Assembly (NCBI GenBank): GCA_029881035.1 | Contig: JAOUNI010000017.1 | Span: 1 to 47,643 of the forward strand | Source of the DNA: Gammaproteobacteria bacterium | GTDB lineage: Bacteria; Pseudomonadota; Gammaproteobacteria; SZUA-229 | Direction: 5' to 3' | Length of the DNA stretch: 47,643 nucleotides | Part shown: in pieces, positions 1 through 9,207 of the stretch | Layout of the letters: each line of letters begins with the position of its first letter | Numbering within the stretch: the first letter of the stretch is position 1 | Notes under the pieces: model-generated | Databases searched by the model: none | Seen by the model: the letters and a program-made list of their open reading frames with translations, nothing else | What the model was told of the DNA's origin: nothing | Position numbers and translations under genes: made by a program

Positions 1-2
1 TA

Positions 3-329
3 CAGGAATTCTGTCAGGACCTGATTGACTATGTCGCAACAGGCCATTTTGAAATTTATCGTCGCATTGAAGAAGGCCTGGAACGTCGCAATGAAATCAT
101 TGAACTCTCAAATGATACTTTCAACAAAATCATCGATACCACAAAAGCGGCCGTCCAGTTCAATGACCAGTATGACTATTCAGAAGATATCAACCCAGAT
201 AACCTGAAGGAATTCCCCCATCAGCTCTCGGAACTCGGTATAAATCTGGCAACAAGAATTGAACTGGAAGACAGGTTCATTAATACCCTGCTCAACCCAA
301 AACCCAGATTAGTTTACAGCAGCCAGTGA
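3..329 (+). CDS. rsd: Regulator of sigma D (Rsd/AlgQ family), 3' part
   Basis: The 5' end lies outside the window; the 108 residues present run in frame from the window edge to a TGA. Rsd binds the housekeeping sigma-70 factor as cells enter stationary phase and also interacts with phosphocarrier proteins; AlgQ is the Pseudomonas counterpart. The segment QEFCQDLIDYVATGHFEIY lines up with the E. coli Rsd segment containing DFCQSLVDYLSAGHFSIY, and LATRIELEDRFI matches the conserved ARFVLEDKLI stretch near the C-terminus. E. coli Rsd has 158 residues, so about a third is missing. The gene converges on rlmKL with only 4 bases between the two stop codons and no hairpin terminator visible. A start inside the window at 25 would be in the wrong frame. 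Confidence 0.88.
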   Translation, partial: QEFCQDLIDYVATGHFEIYRRIEEGLERRNEIIELSNDTFNKIIDTTKAAVQFNDQYDYSEDINPDNLKEFPHQLSELGINLATRIELEDRFINTLLNPKPRLVYSSQ

Positions 330-333
330 AAAA

Positions 334-2673
334 CTAGAGTTTAACTGCGTCGATCTTCTGCTTGCTGATGCACCAGCATTTGTGCTTGGGCTTTTTCTTA
401 AAATCTTCAGACACAGTCATTGCGCTAATGTCCTGAATAAAGTAATCAGATAAACCCGCCGTATCCAACTTGAATCGTTTTGCATTGCAGGAAAAAATCA
501 ACATACCTTCATCATCCAGCAAATGCATCGTCAGATTAATCAGCTCAACGTGATCACGCGTGACATCGAAAGTTTGCGTCATCCTTTTCGAATTAGAAAA
601 CGTGGGCGGGTCGAGAAATATCAATTGGTAACTTAGACCTTCCCGTTTCGCATCCCAGAGCCACTGGGTACAATCTGCCTGAATAAAATGATGACTTCCA
701 GAAGTAAATTTATTCAGCTTCAGGTTATCCTCTGCCCAATCCAGATAAGTGTTAGACATATCAACTGTAGTGGTCGAACGCGCACCACCCGCCGCCGCAT
801 ACACCGTTGCCGTTCCCGTGTAGGCAAACAGGTTAAGGAACGAGCGGCCTTTGGCATATTTATAAATCAGCTGCCTGGCAATTCTGTGATCCAGAAATAA
901 TCCAGTGTCCAGATAGTCGTATAAATTAACTATAAATTTTAAATTATGCTCGCGCACAATCAGTGAGTGTTTCTTATCATCCTGTTTTTTGTATTGCTCA
1001 GTGCCAGACTGTATTTTTCGAGTTTTCAGGACCACATGATTGGGATCGATGTCCAGCACCGAAGCAATTACCGGAATTGCTGCATTAAGGCGGTGAAAGG
1101 CTTTGGTTGAGTCGATTGTTTTGGGCGCTTCGTATTCCTGAACGTGTACCCAGTCTTCGTAGATGTCGATCGCCAGTGAATACTCAGGAATATCCGCATC
1201 ATAAACACGGTAACAACTGATGTCGTTTTTATTTGCCCATTTTCGTAAATGCTTGAAATTCTTTTTCAATCGATTTTCAAACATCTCTGTATTTTCATTG
1301 CTCAACGACAGGTCATATTTTTTTAGATCAACGTTAGCAGCAGGAGCTTGACGATGATCAGGCCTTGTCCTGCCAGCCTCATCTGCCAGCTTAGTATCTC
1401 TGGGCTCAAACTGCCGTGACAGATCTCGCGCTCGAATATGGTACTGGTGCAAAATACATTTGAGCGGGCCATTGTACAAAGAGTTTTTATGGTGTGATCG
1501 AAGGCCAATAAATTTGGCCAGCTCAGGGCTGGAGGTAAACACCGCAGCATCCCAGCCTGAATAGTTTTCTTTAAGTGTCTTGCCTATTTGATAATATATA
1601 TTTTTTAACTGCTCGACCTGACCCAGTCGTTCGCCATAAGGCGGATTAGTAACTAGCAAACCCGGAGTCTCAGGCAGATTGGGCATTGGCACAGAAACAT
1701 CCTGATGATACAAAGTGATGTAATCAGTTAAACCCGCAGCCTCAATATTGTCACGCGCAATTTCCAGTACCTTTTTTGAATTATCGGCTCCCAGGATTAC
1801 AGGGAGTGAAGACTTATCCTGCGCAATGCATTTTGCCTCGTCAAGCAAACGGTTCCAGCAAAGCGCATCATGCTGTTTCCATGCCAGGAAGCCATAATGT
1901 TTTCGCAACAGGCCCGGCGCGATATTTACGGCTATGTAAGCGGCTTCAATTAATAATGTGCCACTTCCACACATGGGATCACACAATGGCAAACCCTGAC
2001 TGGCCAACTGCGGCCACTTGCAGCGCAATAATATTGCCGCCGCGAGATTTTCTTTTAGCGGTGCCTGCCCCGCATCCTGTCGGTAGCCACGCTGATGCAA
2101 AGGCCCGCCAGATAAATCCAGATAGACCAGCGTTTCTGTTTTGCCTATATACACATTGATGCGTATATCTGGATTGTCCCGCACGACATCGGGCCGGTTA
2201 CTCTCTTTCTCCATAAAGTAGTCAACGACAGCATCTTTCACCCGAAGTGTCGCAAAGTGGCTATTTGTCATCGTCTCGTGAGCGGTAAAGCAATCAATGG
2301 CAAAACTATTATTGACTGAAAAGTGCGTTAGCCACTCAAGCTGTTTTACGCCCTGATACAGCGCATCATAATCATTGGCAGGAAAGCTGGATAAACGCAG
2401 TAAAACGCGACTGGCGAGCCGTGACCAGAGACATAATTTATAAGCCTCTTCAATGATACCTTCAAAAGCCACGCCTGCGACCTGCTGCTTAATATCACTC
2501 AGGCCCAGCTGTTCACATTCGTGAACAAGCATGTCCTCTACGCCTTTTGGGCAAGTGGCAAAAAAATAAAATGTCTGTGTCACGTAGATATCAGCCTGCG
2601 GGTTTAGTCTGGATTTATATTTTAATAGTTTCGATTTTTCTGGCATCAACTTCAAGCAGAACCGGGATACCAT
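334..2673 (-). CDS. rlmKL: Bifunctional 23S rRNA methyltransferase RlmKL
   Basis: Methylates two guanines of 23S rRNA during 50S assembly: the RlmL half makes m2G2445 and the RlmK half m7G2069 (E. coli numbering). After an N-terminal THUMP region, the RlmL Rossmann domain shows DPMCGSGTLLIEA (about residues 232-244) and the catalytic NPPYGERL (343-350). The RlmK half shows YLDTGLFLDHRIAR, LNLFAYTGTATV and the DPPTFSNSKRM loop. The full length of up to 779 residues fits a fused RlmKL (702 in E. coli). The start is uncertain: homology begins near residue 31, so a GTG at 2583 or ATG at 2646 is as likely as the ATG at 2673, which would overlap the upstream Trm112-like gene. It is the last gene of the lpxK-ycaR-rlmKL run. 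Confidence 0.95.
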   Translation of the reverse strand: MVSRFCLKLMPEKSKLLKYKSRLNPQADIYVTQTFYFFATCPKGVEDMLVHECEQLGLSDIKQQVAGVAFEGIIEEAYKLCLWSRLASRVLLRLSSFPANDYDALYQGVKQLEWLTHFSVNNSFAIDCFTAHETMTNSHFATLRVKDAVVDYFMEKESNRPDVVRDNPDIRINVYIGKTETLVYLDLSGGPLHQRGYRQDAGQAPLKENLAAAILLRCKWPQLASQGLPLCDPMCGSGTLLIEAAYIAVNIAPGLLRKHYGFLAWKQHDALCWNRLLDEAKCIAQDKSSLPVILGADNSKKVLEIARDNIEAAGLTDYITLYHQDVSVPMPNLPETPGLLVTNPPYGERLGQVEQLKNIYYQIGKTLKENYSGWDAAVFTSSPELAKFIGLRSHHKNSLYNGPLKCILHQYHIRARDLSRQFEPRDTKLADEAGRTRPDHRQAPAANVDLKKYDLSLSNENTEMFENRLKKNFKHLRKWANKNDISCYRVYDADIPEYSLAIDIYEDWVHVQEYEAPKTIDSTKAFHRLNAAIPVIASVLDIDPNHVVLKTRKIQSGTEQYKKQDDKKHSLIVREHNLKFIVNLYDYLDTGLFLDHRIARQLIYKYAKGRSFLNLFAYTGTATVYAAAGGARSTTTVDMSNTYLDWAEDNLKLNKFTSGSHHFIQADCTQWLWDAKREGLSYQLIFLDPPTFSNSKRMTQTFDVTRDHVELINLTMHLLDDEGMLIFSCNAKRFKLDTAGLSDYFIQDISAMTVSEDFKKKPKHKCWCISKQKIDAVKL

Positions 2674-2791
2674 CCCTTATCGGGTAAGCCAGGCCGTCAC
2701 GATGACAGAACATTTCATTATTCTTTTTTTTATATTCAAGCTTGCCCTTGCATATCGGACAGACCAGAATTTTCATCAGCTTCTTATTCAT
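2615..2791 (-). CDS. ycaR: Trm112-like small zinc-ribbon protein (YcaR family)
   Basis: 58-residue protein matching E. coli YcaR. It has MKILVCPICKGKLEY, then FCHRDGLAYPIRDGIPVLL, the hallmark of the Trm112/UPF0434 family. Eukaryotic and archaeal Trm112 activates several tRNA, rRNA and release-factor methyltransferases; the bacterial role is unsettled. The start is the ATG at 2791, which overlaps the lpxK stop as ATGA; a longer reading from 2818 is possible but would not match the family. Zinc ligands are reduced: the first CxxC is intact, but the second site keeps one Cys followed by His. The usual gammaproteobacterial order is lpxK-ycaR-kdsB. Here ycaR is followed directly by rlmKL, whose longest reading overlaps its 3' end. 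Confidence 0.9.
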   Translation of the reverse strand: MNKKLMKILVCPICKGKLEYKKKNNEMFCHRDGLAYPIRDGIPVLLEVDARKIETIKI

Positions 2792-3786
2792 ACGGAAGAA
2801 GCGCCCGATTCTATACACTGCTTGACCCTGGACAACAGCTGTTGCTGAAAATGATCCGATAGTTTTGCATCAACCGGCACATACCAGAGGCACTCAGTCG
2901 AAAACTGCCGGCATTTAACCGCGTCCTTTTCGGTCATTAATACCTGAAACTCATCGCCGAAACTCAAATCGCTGCTGGTAAATTGATGATGATCAGGAAA
3001 ATCATGCTCGATCACTTCCAGACGGCTAGCTCGCAACTGATTGAAAAAGCGTGAAGGATGACCAATACCAGCGACTACATGCACGGGGCCACCTATAAAA
3101 CTTTTGATGTTTTTCGACTCGCCCGTTTTGAGATTTATAGCATCGTTAAATTGCAGCGAAAAATTATCCTCACGACCAGGTGCTGTGCCGGAAAAATGAT
3201 CAACTACGATATCAACCTGCTCAAGCCGGGAAACAGTTTCACGGAGCGGCCCAGAGGGAATACAAAAACCGTTGCCAAACTGGCGGCTGGTATCAACAAT
3301 GGCAATCTCAATATCACGACGTAATCGATAATGCTGCAGGCCGTCATCCGACAGAATGATATTGCAATCGCTTTTATCCAGCAGCAGTTGTGCCGCTGCA
3401 ACTCTATCTTTGCCGACCACCAGAGGAGAACGGCTACGCCTTGAAATCAAAAAAGGCTCGTCACCAATGACATTGGCCTGATCACTGGTTTCTACCAGAT
3501 GTTCACCGTGAAAATCACCACCATAACCTCGGCTGACAACTCCCGGCCGGTAGCCCTGTTGTTTCAACAGTTCGCACAGAGCAATCAACAAGGGCGTTTT
3601 ACCAGTGCCACCCACAGTTATATTGCCAACAATGATAATCGGGACGGGTAATTTATAACTTTTTAATATACCTGTTCGATAGCAAAGCCGTCGCGTAAAA
3701 GCCAGCAGACAATACAGCGCGCTGACGGGCAACAACAACCATGCAACAGGATTTTGACTATACCAGTAGGCATCGATGCGCTTCAT
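2788..3786 (-). CDS. lpxK: Tetraacyldisaccharide 4'-kinase LpxK
   Basis: Phosphorylates the 4' position of the tetraacyldisaccharide 1-phosphate precursor to give lipid IVA, at the cytoplasmic face of the inner membrane. The 332-residue length is usual for the family (328 in E. coli). An N-terminal hydrophobic anchor (about residues 14-32) is followed by the Walker A P-loop GGTGKTPL (59-66), then SRGYGG and the LSDDGLQHYRLRRD segment with the conserved aspartates. It starts just after the msbA stop and ends in an ATGA overlap with ycaR, so msbA-lpxK-ycaR is almost certainly one transcription unit making and exporting the lipid A core. Confidence 0.96.
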   Translation of the reverse strand: MKRIDAYWYSQNPVAWLLLPVSALYCLLAFTRRLCYRTGILKSYKLPVPIIIVGNITVGGTGKTPLLIALCELLKQQGYRPGVVSRGYGGDFHGEHLVETSDQANVIGDEPFLISRRSRSPLVVGKDRVAAAQLLLDKSDCNIILSDDGLQHYRLRRDIEIAIVDTSRQFGNGFCIPSGPLRETVSRLEQVDIVVDHFSGTAPGREDNFSLQFNDAINLKTGESKNIKSFIGGPVHVVAGIGHPSRFFNQLRASRLEVIEHDFPDHHQFTSSDLSFGDEFQVLMTEKDAVKCRQFSTECLWYVPVDAKLSDHFQQQLLSRVKQCIESGASSV

Positions 3787-3789
3787 TGT

Positions 3790-5565
3790 CTATTCAGTAA
3801 CTTCAGGCTCTGGCTCTTTAAATTGCATTTGATGCAAAGCAGCATAATGGCCATTACGCGCCATCAATTCGGCATGATTGCCTGTCTCTACAATTTCACC
3901 ATGATCCATGACCACAATCATATCTGCATTTTCGATAGTCGAGAGACGATGCGCAATCACCAGCGTGGTACGGTTTTTCATCAGCGTTTCCAGTGACGCC
4001 TGTATGAACCGTTCAGATTCGTTATCAAGCGCCGACGTAGCTTCATCCAGAATCAGCACCGGCGCATCTTTTAATAATGCACGTGCAATTGCGATTCGCT
4101 GACGCTGCCCACCCGACAACATAACACCTCGTTCACCTACCAAAGAGTTATAGCCATCATTCATGCTTTCAATAAACTTGTCTGCATAGGCTAGCTTAGC
4201 GGCCTCCTCAACACGTGAATGATCCACATCCAGAAAGCTGCCGTAGGCAATATTGTGTTCAATAGTGTCATTAAATAAAACAATATCCTGACCAACGTAG
4301 GCAATATGTGAGCGCAGATTATTTAATGAATATTCACTCAACTCATGACCATCGAGTTTTATCGAACCTTCTGTAATATCATAAAAACGCGGCAACAAAT
4401 TCAGCAATGTTGTCTTACCGCTGCCTGAACGTCCAACAAAGGCAATCGTCTGCCCGGCTTTGATATTAAGATTAATGTTCTTTAAGGCTTCATCCGTATT
4501 TGCCCCATACCGAAACATAACACCGGATAACTCAATATTACCTTTAACACGATCAATCGAATAACTACCGGTGTCTTTTTCTTCAACCATATCAATTAGA
4601 TTGAAAACACTTTCGGCTGCTGCCAGACCACGTTGTAAATCAGCATTGACATCAGCCAGACGTTTAATCGGTGCAAACAACATCGCCATGGCAATCATGT
4701 ATGATCCAAAAGTACCCGCTGAGATAACTCCCATAAAATCATCATTGGTAGCAACATAAATAACACCCGCCAGACCAATACCCACAATCAATCGCATAAT
4801 CGGTGCACTTAAAGCCATAATCGCGATCATGCGCATATTCTGGCGACGATTATTATCATTAATTAGATGAAACTGTTTCATCTCGTAATCATGTCCACCA
4901 AACATTTTTACCACGATCTGGCCTTTGATGGATTCTTCCAGAACCTTGGAAACATCACCCATACTGCCCTGGATACGGCGACTGACCTTACGAAATTTTT
5001 TTGAAACCAATGATACCAGCATAATAAGAAATGGCCCGACGACTAAAAACATCGAGGCTAGCAAAGGGCTCAGGTAAATCATCCAGGCCAGCAAACCTAT
5101 AATAGTAAAAGTATCGCGTATTATTATAGTGATAACCTTGGTAGTCGCATTAGCAACTTGCTCAACATCAAAGGTAAATTTCGACATAATCTGGCCTGTC
5201 GTCGCCATGTCATAATAACATTTAGGTAAGCGCAATAAATGTTCAAACATATTATCACGCAGATCCATGATCACCTTGCGACCTATCCAGCTCATACCAT
5301 ACATCGAAATAAACATGGCAAACACGCGCACTACAAAAATCCCAATTAACATCATCGGCATCCATTTTATAACCTCAGGGTCACGATCAATAAAACCACC
5401 ATCCATCAGCGGTTTCATATAGGCGGCCAGCGCGGTATCGGTACCTGCAACCAGAACCATACCTATAATTGCGAATACAAAAATTTTCCAGTGGATCATC
5501 GCATGCGCTAACAAACGACGATAATGCTGATAAGAACTTGATTGATCTTGAGTTTTAGAATTCAT
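3790..5565 (-). CDS. msbA: Lipid A export ABC transporter MsbA
   Basis: Homodimeric half-transporter that flips core-lipid A across the inner membrane using ATP. The 591 residues begin with a six-helix exporter-type transmembrane domain (about 20-330), followed by the nucleotide-binding domain. That domain shows Walker A GRSGSGKTTLL (about 377-387), signature LSGGQRQRIAIARALL (about 482) and Walker B VLILDEATSALD (about 501), followed by the switch histidine in VIAHRLST. All catalytic motifs are intact. Its position between exbD and lpxK, with 14 bases to exbD and 3 to lpxK, supports the MsbA assignment over other type IV exporters. Confidence 0.96.
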   Translation of the reverse strand: MNSKTQDQSSSYQHYRRLLAHAMIHWKIFVFAIIGMVLVAGTDTALAAYMKPLMDGGFIDRDPEVIKWMPMMLIGIFVVRVFAMFISMYGMSWIGRKVIMDLRDNMFEHLLRLPKCYYDMATTGQIMSKFTFDVEQVANATTKVITIIIRDTFTIIGLLAWMIYLSPLLASMFLVVGPFLIMLVSLVSKKFRKVSRRIQGSMGDVSKVLEESIKGQIVVKMFGGHDYEMKQFHLINDNNRRQNMRMIAIMALSAPIMRLIVGIGLAGVIYVATNDDFMGVISAGTFGSYMIAMAMLFAPIKRLADVNADLQRGLAAAESVFNLIDMVEEKDTGSYSIDRVKGNIELSGVMFRYGANTDEALKNINLNIKAGQTIAFVGRSGSGKTTLLNLLPRFYDITEGSIKLDGHELSEYSLNNLRSHIAYVGQDIVLFNDTIEHNIAYGSFLDVDHSRVEEAAKLAYADKFIESMNDGYNSLVGERGVMLSGGQRQRIAIARALLKDAPVLILDEATSALDNESERFIQASLETLMKNRTTLVIAHRLSTIENADMIVVMDHGEIVETGNHAELMARNGHYAALHQMQFKEPEPEVTE

Positions 5566-5579
5566 TTAGAATTAGATGA

Positions 5580-5999
5580 TTAATGGTTTTCAACTGTGGC
5601 AATAGACAGTTTGGTTAAACCCAGCTGTGCTGCTGCATCCATAGCCCGAACCACTGACTGATGTTCAGTACGACCGTCGGCACGTAGTAACAAAGTCACA
5701 TTGGTACGGTCGCCAACGGTTTTTTTCAACGCCTGCTTTAGCGTTTCAAGCTGCTCGTTAACCACCTGCAGGTCATCGATATAGTATTTACCTTTCGAAT
5801 CAATCGATAGAACAATAGGATCATCCACTTTTTGCTGAACTTGCGCATCAGCCTGTGGTAGTTGTACTTTTAATTTTGCATGACGATCAAAAGTACTCGA
5901 CACCATAAAGAAAATCAGCAGCAAAAAAACCACATCAATTAATGGTGTGAGATTAACCTCAACACCTTCATCTTTTTTATGACCGGGACGTAAATCCAT
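5580..5999 (-). CDS. exbD: ExbD/TolR-family biopolymer transport protein
   Basis: 139-residue protein with a short basic cytoplasmic N-terminus, one transmembrane helix containing the essential aspartate in NLTPLIDVVFLLLIFF, and a periplasmic domain. ExbD works with ExbB and TonB to couple proton flow to outer-membrane import; TolR is the paralogue in the Tol-Pal system. It follows exbB by 17 bases. No tonB, tolA, tolB or pal is present, so whether this pair energises TonB-dependent uptake or some other envelope step cannot be settled. Its place in a comEC-exbBD-msbA-lpxK run recurs in many gammaproteobacteria and suggests an envelope role. Confidence 0.92.
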   Translation of the reverse strand: MDLRPGHKKDEGVEVNLTPLIDVVFLLLIFFMVSSTFDRHAKLKVQLPQADAQVQQKVDDPIVLSIDSKGKYYIDDLQVVNEQLETLKQALKKTVGDRTNVTLLLRADGRTEHQSVVRAMDAAAQLGLTKLSIATVENH

Positions 6000-6016
6000 A
6001 ATAAATCAGGCAACCA

Positions 6017-6622
6017 TTAACGATTGTTATGCAACACATCGACCATCTTGATGGCTTCGCGTTCCATTTCAACAACAATGGTATCAATCCGGCGACGGAA
6101 ATAACGATAGAACACCAGACTCACAATCGCTACCGATAAACCTGCTGCTGTCGTCACCATAGCCTGAGAGATACCACCCGCCAGTGCGCCCGGGTCACCC
6201 ACGCCATGGGTAGTGATGGTAGCGAACACAGCGATCATACCGACAACGGTACCGAGCAAGCCTAACAAAGGCGAAATTGAGGCGATGGTGCCCAGAATAT
6301 CCAGAAATCGTTCCAGCTCATGCACCACTTCACGGCCGCGTTCTTCAATGCTTTCCTTGATACGCTCGCGTGGCTGATTGCGATTAACCAATCCCGCACT
6401 CAGTATTTTCCCCAGCGCCGATTGTTTGCTTAACAATTCAAGATCTGAAGTCTGAAAGGTATTATTTTTCACCGAATTCCAGACCGTGGCAACAAGATGC
6501 TTGGGCAGCACCTTATCAATACGCAAACTCCAGAAACGTTCCGCAATGATGGCCAATGAAACCATCGAACAAAGGATGATTGGCACCATTAACCAGCCAC
6601 CGGATTTCACCATCTCAAACAC
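6017..6622 (-). CDS. exbB: MotA/TolQ/ExbB proton channel family protein
   Basis: 201 residues with three hydrophobic segments (about 10-30, 110-135 and 150-175), as in ExbB and TolQ. The stretch GTIASISPLLGLLGTVVGMI is the characteristic helix-2 region of the family. The start is read as GTG at 6622 because an AGGTGA ribosome-binding site lies just upstream; an ATG nine bases inside is the alternative. ExbB forms the pentameric channel that houses the ExbD helices. It is the first partner of exbD in this operon, 113 bases downstream of comEC. Confidence 0.93.
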   Translation of the reverse strand: MFEMVKSGGWLMVPIILCSMVSLAIIAERFWSLRIDKVLPKHLVATVWNSVKNNTFQTSDLELLSKQSALGKILSAGLVNRNQPRERIKESIEERGREVVHELERFLDILGTIASISPLLGLLGTVVGMIAVFATITTHGVGDPGALAGGISQAMVTTAAGLSVAIVSLVFYRYFRRRIDTIVVEMEREAIKMVDVLHNNR

Positions 6623-6735
6623 AATTCACCTACCCAATAAGTTCAATATGACAAACCCGCATAAATCTTGCTGCAGGTTATTTATAGGAGCGTATCTTAC
6701 TTGATTTAGTGCCATGTCCAAAGGTTTCATCTGCA

Positions 6736-9069
6736 TTACTCAGCAATTACATGATTCCAGTATTTTCGATGGCTGGTTCGATATTCATTCACGCGCAAAG
6801 TCCCATTACCTGCTTCAAACAGCACATTGATCTCACCCACGTGTCCGCTGTAATGAATAGCAGCACCCTGTGTTCGATAACGCTCCACCACCTCCGCTTT
6901 CGGGTGATGATAGCGGTTGCGGTACCCCACTGGAAACAAGGCAATCTCTGGCTTTACCGTGTCGATAAATGCCTGACTGGATGAGGTTTTGCTGCCATGA
7001 TGTGGCACCACCAGAACCTCAGCCTGCAGATCTTTTGCATAGCTTTTGATCAATGCAATCTCAACTTCATCTTCGATATCAGATGCAATCAGTAAACGAC
7101 CAGCCTTCCCCGTTACTTTCAATACACAGGCATGGTTGTTGCGACGCGTATAAACCTGTTCATCAGGGTGCAAAAACTCAAATTCAACATCATCCCATTG
7201 CCAACGCTCAGCTCTGAGGCAAGCATGTTTATTTTTGGCGATGATCGGCTCAATATCACGTCCGATCACTTCAACTTCGGGATAAACATCCACTATCGCC
7301 TGTGCGCCACCAATATGATCCGCATCACCATGGCTAATCACCAGTTTATCCAGCCTGTCAACCGACCAGTGGCGTAAAAAAGGCAAGACAACTGCGTCCC
7401 CTGCATCCAGCCGGGAGCCAAATTTATTACCTGCATCAAACACCAGGCTGTGATTTCTGGTTCTTACTGCCACTGACAATCCCTGACCTACGTCGAGTAA
7501 ACTCATTTCAAAATTGCCAACAGCCGGTTTAGCTGAACTATTCAGGATAATTGGTAACAACATCACCAAACCCAGCCAGCGCACAGGAAACCCCCTGGGT
7601 GCGAGCAATAATGCCACGCCGACCAAAGCCAGCAGCAGTACCGGCCAATCTGGTGCCGCCTTCACCCAGTAAGCCCATGGATGTTGTGATAAAGCCTCTA
7701 TCACCGGCCAGATTATCGCCAACAGCTTATTGCTAGCGATTAACAAATAACCAGAAAGTAGTGGTGACACCGGCATCGTCAACAAAGCCAGCAACACCAA
7801 AGGAACTACCAGAAAACTCACATAAGGTACCAGAATCAAATTAGCCAGCGGTGAGATTAACGAGGTTTGCTGGAACAATAATAGAGAAAATGGAAACAGA
7901 GCCAGGGCAATAGAAAACTGCATCAAACCCCATTGCCGAATGCGGACAGGGATACCATGAGCATTACTCAAGCGACCTGAAAATACGTAAAAAATAACCG
8001 ATACCGCCAGAAACGAAAACCAGAAACCGGCTGACAGCGCCGAAACAGGGTTCCACAATAGAATGGCAAATAATGCCGTTGCCATAGCATTGATAGGTTT
8101 GAAGTTACGCTTTAACAACAACATCACCACAAAACAACTCAACATCAGCAAAGCTCGCTGTGTGGGGATCGATAATCCGGCTAACAGCGCATAAACCAGT
8201 GCAACGCTCAATCCTCCCAGAATAGCCAGTTGTTGCGCCGGTACATATTTCATCACACCTACAGGCACAAGACGGCGTACCACCCAGAACCCGAAAGCAG
8301 CTGCCAGTCCGATATGCAGACCAGATATCGCCATAAGATGGTTAGTACCAGTACGAATCAATGTATCCCAGTGTTCATCACTGATAGGTGAACGATCACC
8401 TACCGCCAGCGCGGTGATTAACCCCACCAACTCTTCATCCGTGAACATTGACTGAATATCTTTACTGATTCGCTGACGTAATGCAGCTAATGAAAAACCT
8501 CCAGCATCAGCCAATTTAAAGTTTTCATCACTGTCTCGTACGTAACCCGTAGAGTGAATATTTTGCTGATACAACCAGCCTTCATAATCAAAACCACCAG
8601 GATTCATGAATCCATGTGGTGGTTTTAAACGCACCAGCAATCGCCAACGCTCACCCGCATTTACGCGCGGCCCGTAATACCAGCTAAGACGTAAATGCTC
8701 AGGCAGTTTGATGTTTTTATCTTTAATTTCAAACCTTTCCACATCCAGCATAAAACGCTGCACATGCTCTTCTTCAACCGGAATATCACGTATCGAACCT
8801 TCGATTACGAATTCCTGACCAGCCAGACTCTCAGGAAGTTTATGTGCCAGATACTCACTGGCGAATAAGCTAGCCCAGCTTGAGCCCAGCAAAACAAAAA
8901 CAATTATTTCAAGCAGGTATCGAATTCTCCTGTCACTGATAAACCACCACAAAGTCGCCAGCGACAGGATAAGAAACAAAGCAGCTATTAAAATAGAAAC
9001 ATCAGGAAGCTCAGCCAGTTGCTGGATAAGCATCACACCGGCCAGAAATGACAGCGATTTAAGCAGCAT
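6736..9069 (-). CDS. comEC: DNA internalisation competence protein ComEC/Rec2
   Basis: 777-residue inner-membrane channel that passes single-stranded transforming DNA into the cytoplasm. Three parts are visible: an N-terminal DUF4131/OB-like region between the first helices, a Competence domain with many helices (about residues 200-480, beginning around TALAVGDRSPIS and TGTNHLMAISGLHIGL), and a C-terminal metallo-beta-lactamase-like domain with ISHGDADHIGG (near 576) and VVPHHGSKTS. All appear intact. The ATG at 9069 is chosen over an in-frame TTG at 9078 because GGGAAGG sits 10 bases upstream of the ATG. It is divergent from the DUF2062 gene and heads the run into exbB. Confidence 0.94.
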   Translation of the reverse strand: MLLKSLSFLAGVMLIQQLAELPDVSILIAALFLILSLATLWWFISDRRIRYLLEIIVFVLLGSSWASLFASEYLAHKLPESLAGQEFVIEGSIRDIPVEEEHVQRFMLDVERFEIKDKNIKLPEHLRLSWYYGPRVNAGERWRLLVRLKPPHGFMNPGGFDYEGWLYQQNIHSTGYVRDSDENFKLADAGGFSLAALRQRISKDIQSMFTDEELVGLITALAVGDRSPISDEHWDTLIRTGTNHLMAISGLHIGLAAAFGFWVVRRLVPVGVMKYVPAQQLAILGGLSVALVYALLAGLSIPTQRALLMLSCFVVMLLLKRNFKPINAMATALFAILLWNPVSALSAGFWFSFLAVSVIFYVFSGRLSNAHGIPVRIRQWGLMQFSIALALFPFSLLLFQQTSLISPLANLILVPYVSFLVVPLVLLALLTMPVSPLLSGYLLIASNKLLAIIWPVIEALSQHPWAYWVKAAPDWPVLLLALVGVALLLAPRGFPVRWLGLVMLLPIILNSSAKPAVGNFEMSLLDVGQGLSVAVRTRNHSLVFDAGNKFGSRLDAGDAVVLPFLRHWSVDRLDKLVISHGDADHIGGAQAIVDVYPEVEVIGRDIEPIIAKNKHACLRAERWQWDDVEFEFLHPDEQVYTRRNNHACVLKVTGKAGRLLIASDIEDEVEIALIKSYAKDLQAEVLVVPHHGSKTSSSQAFIDTVKPEIALFPVGYRNRYHHPKAEVVERYRTQGAAIHYSGHVGEINVLFEAGNGTLRVNEYRTSHRKYWNHVIAE

Positions 9070-9207
9070 AAAAATCAAACCTTCCCTGTAAATTTTCCAT
9101 TTTCACTCTTCGAGTTATATTAAAATTAAGCTTAATATCTGTCGTGTTTGCCAACAGTCGCTGCAATGATGATAATCTAACCCTCTTTAACATGCATTAC
9201 CTAATCT
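9070..9207. promoter_or_regulatory. Divergent intergenic region comEC / DUF2062
   Basis: 138 bases between two diverging genes, so it must carry the promoters of both the comEC-exbBD run and the DUF2062-nudJ-mnmA-hflD run. It contains the comEC ribosome-binding site (GGGAAGG, 9080-9086 on the minus strand) and is AT-rich around 9110-9140. No convincing paired -35/-10 boxes or operator palindrome could be picked by eye. Confidence 0.4.
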
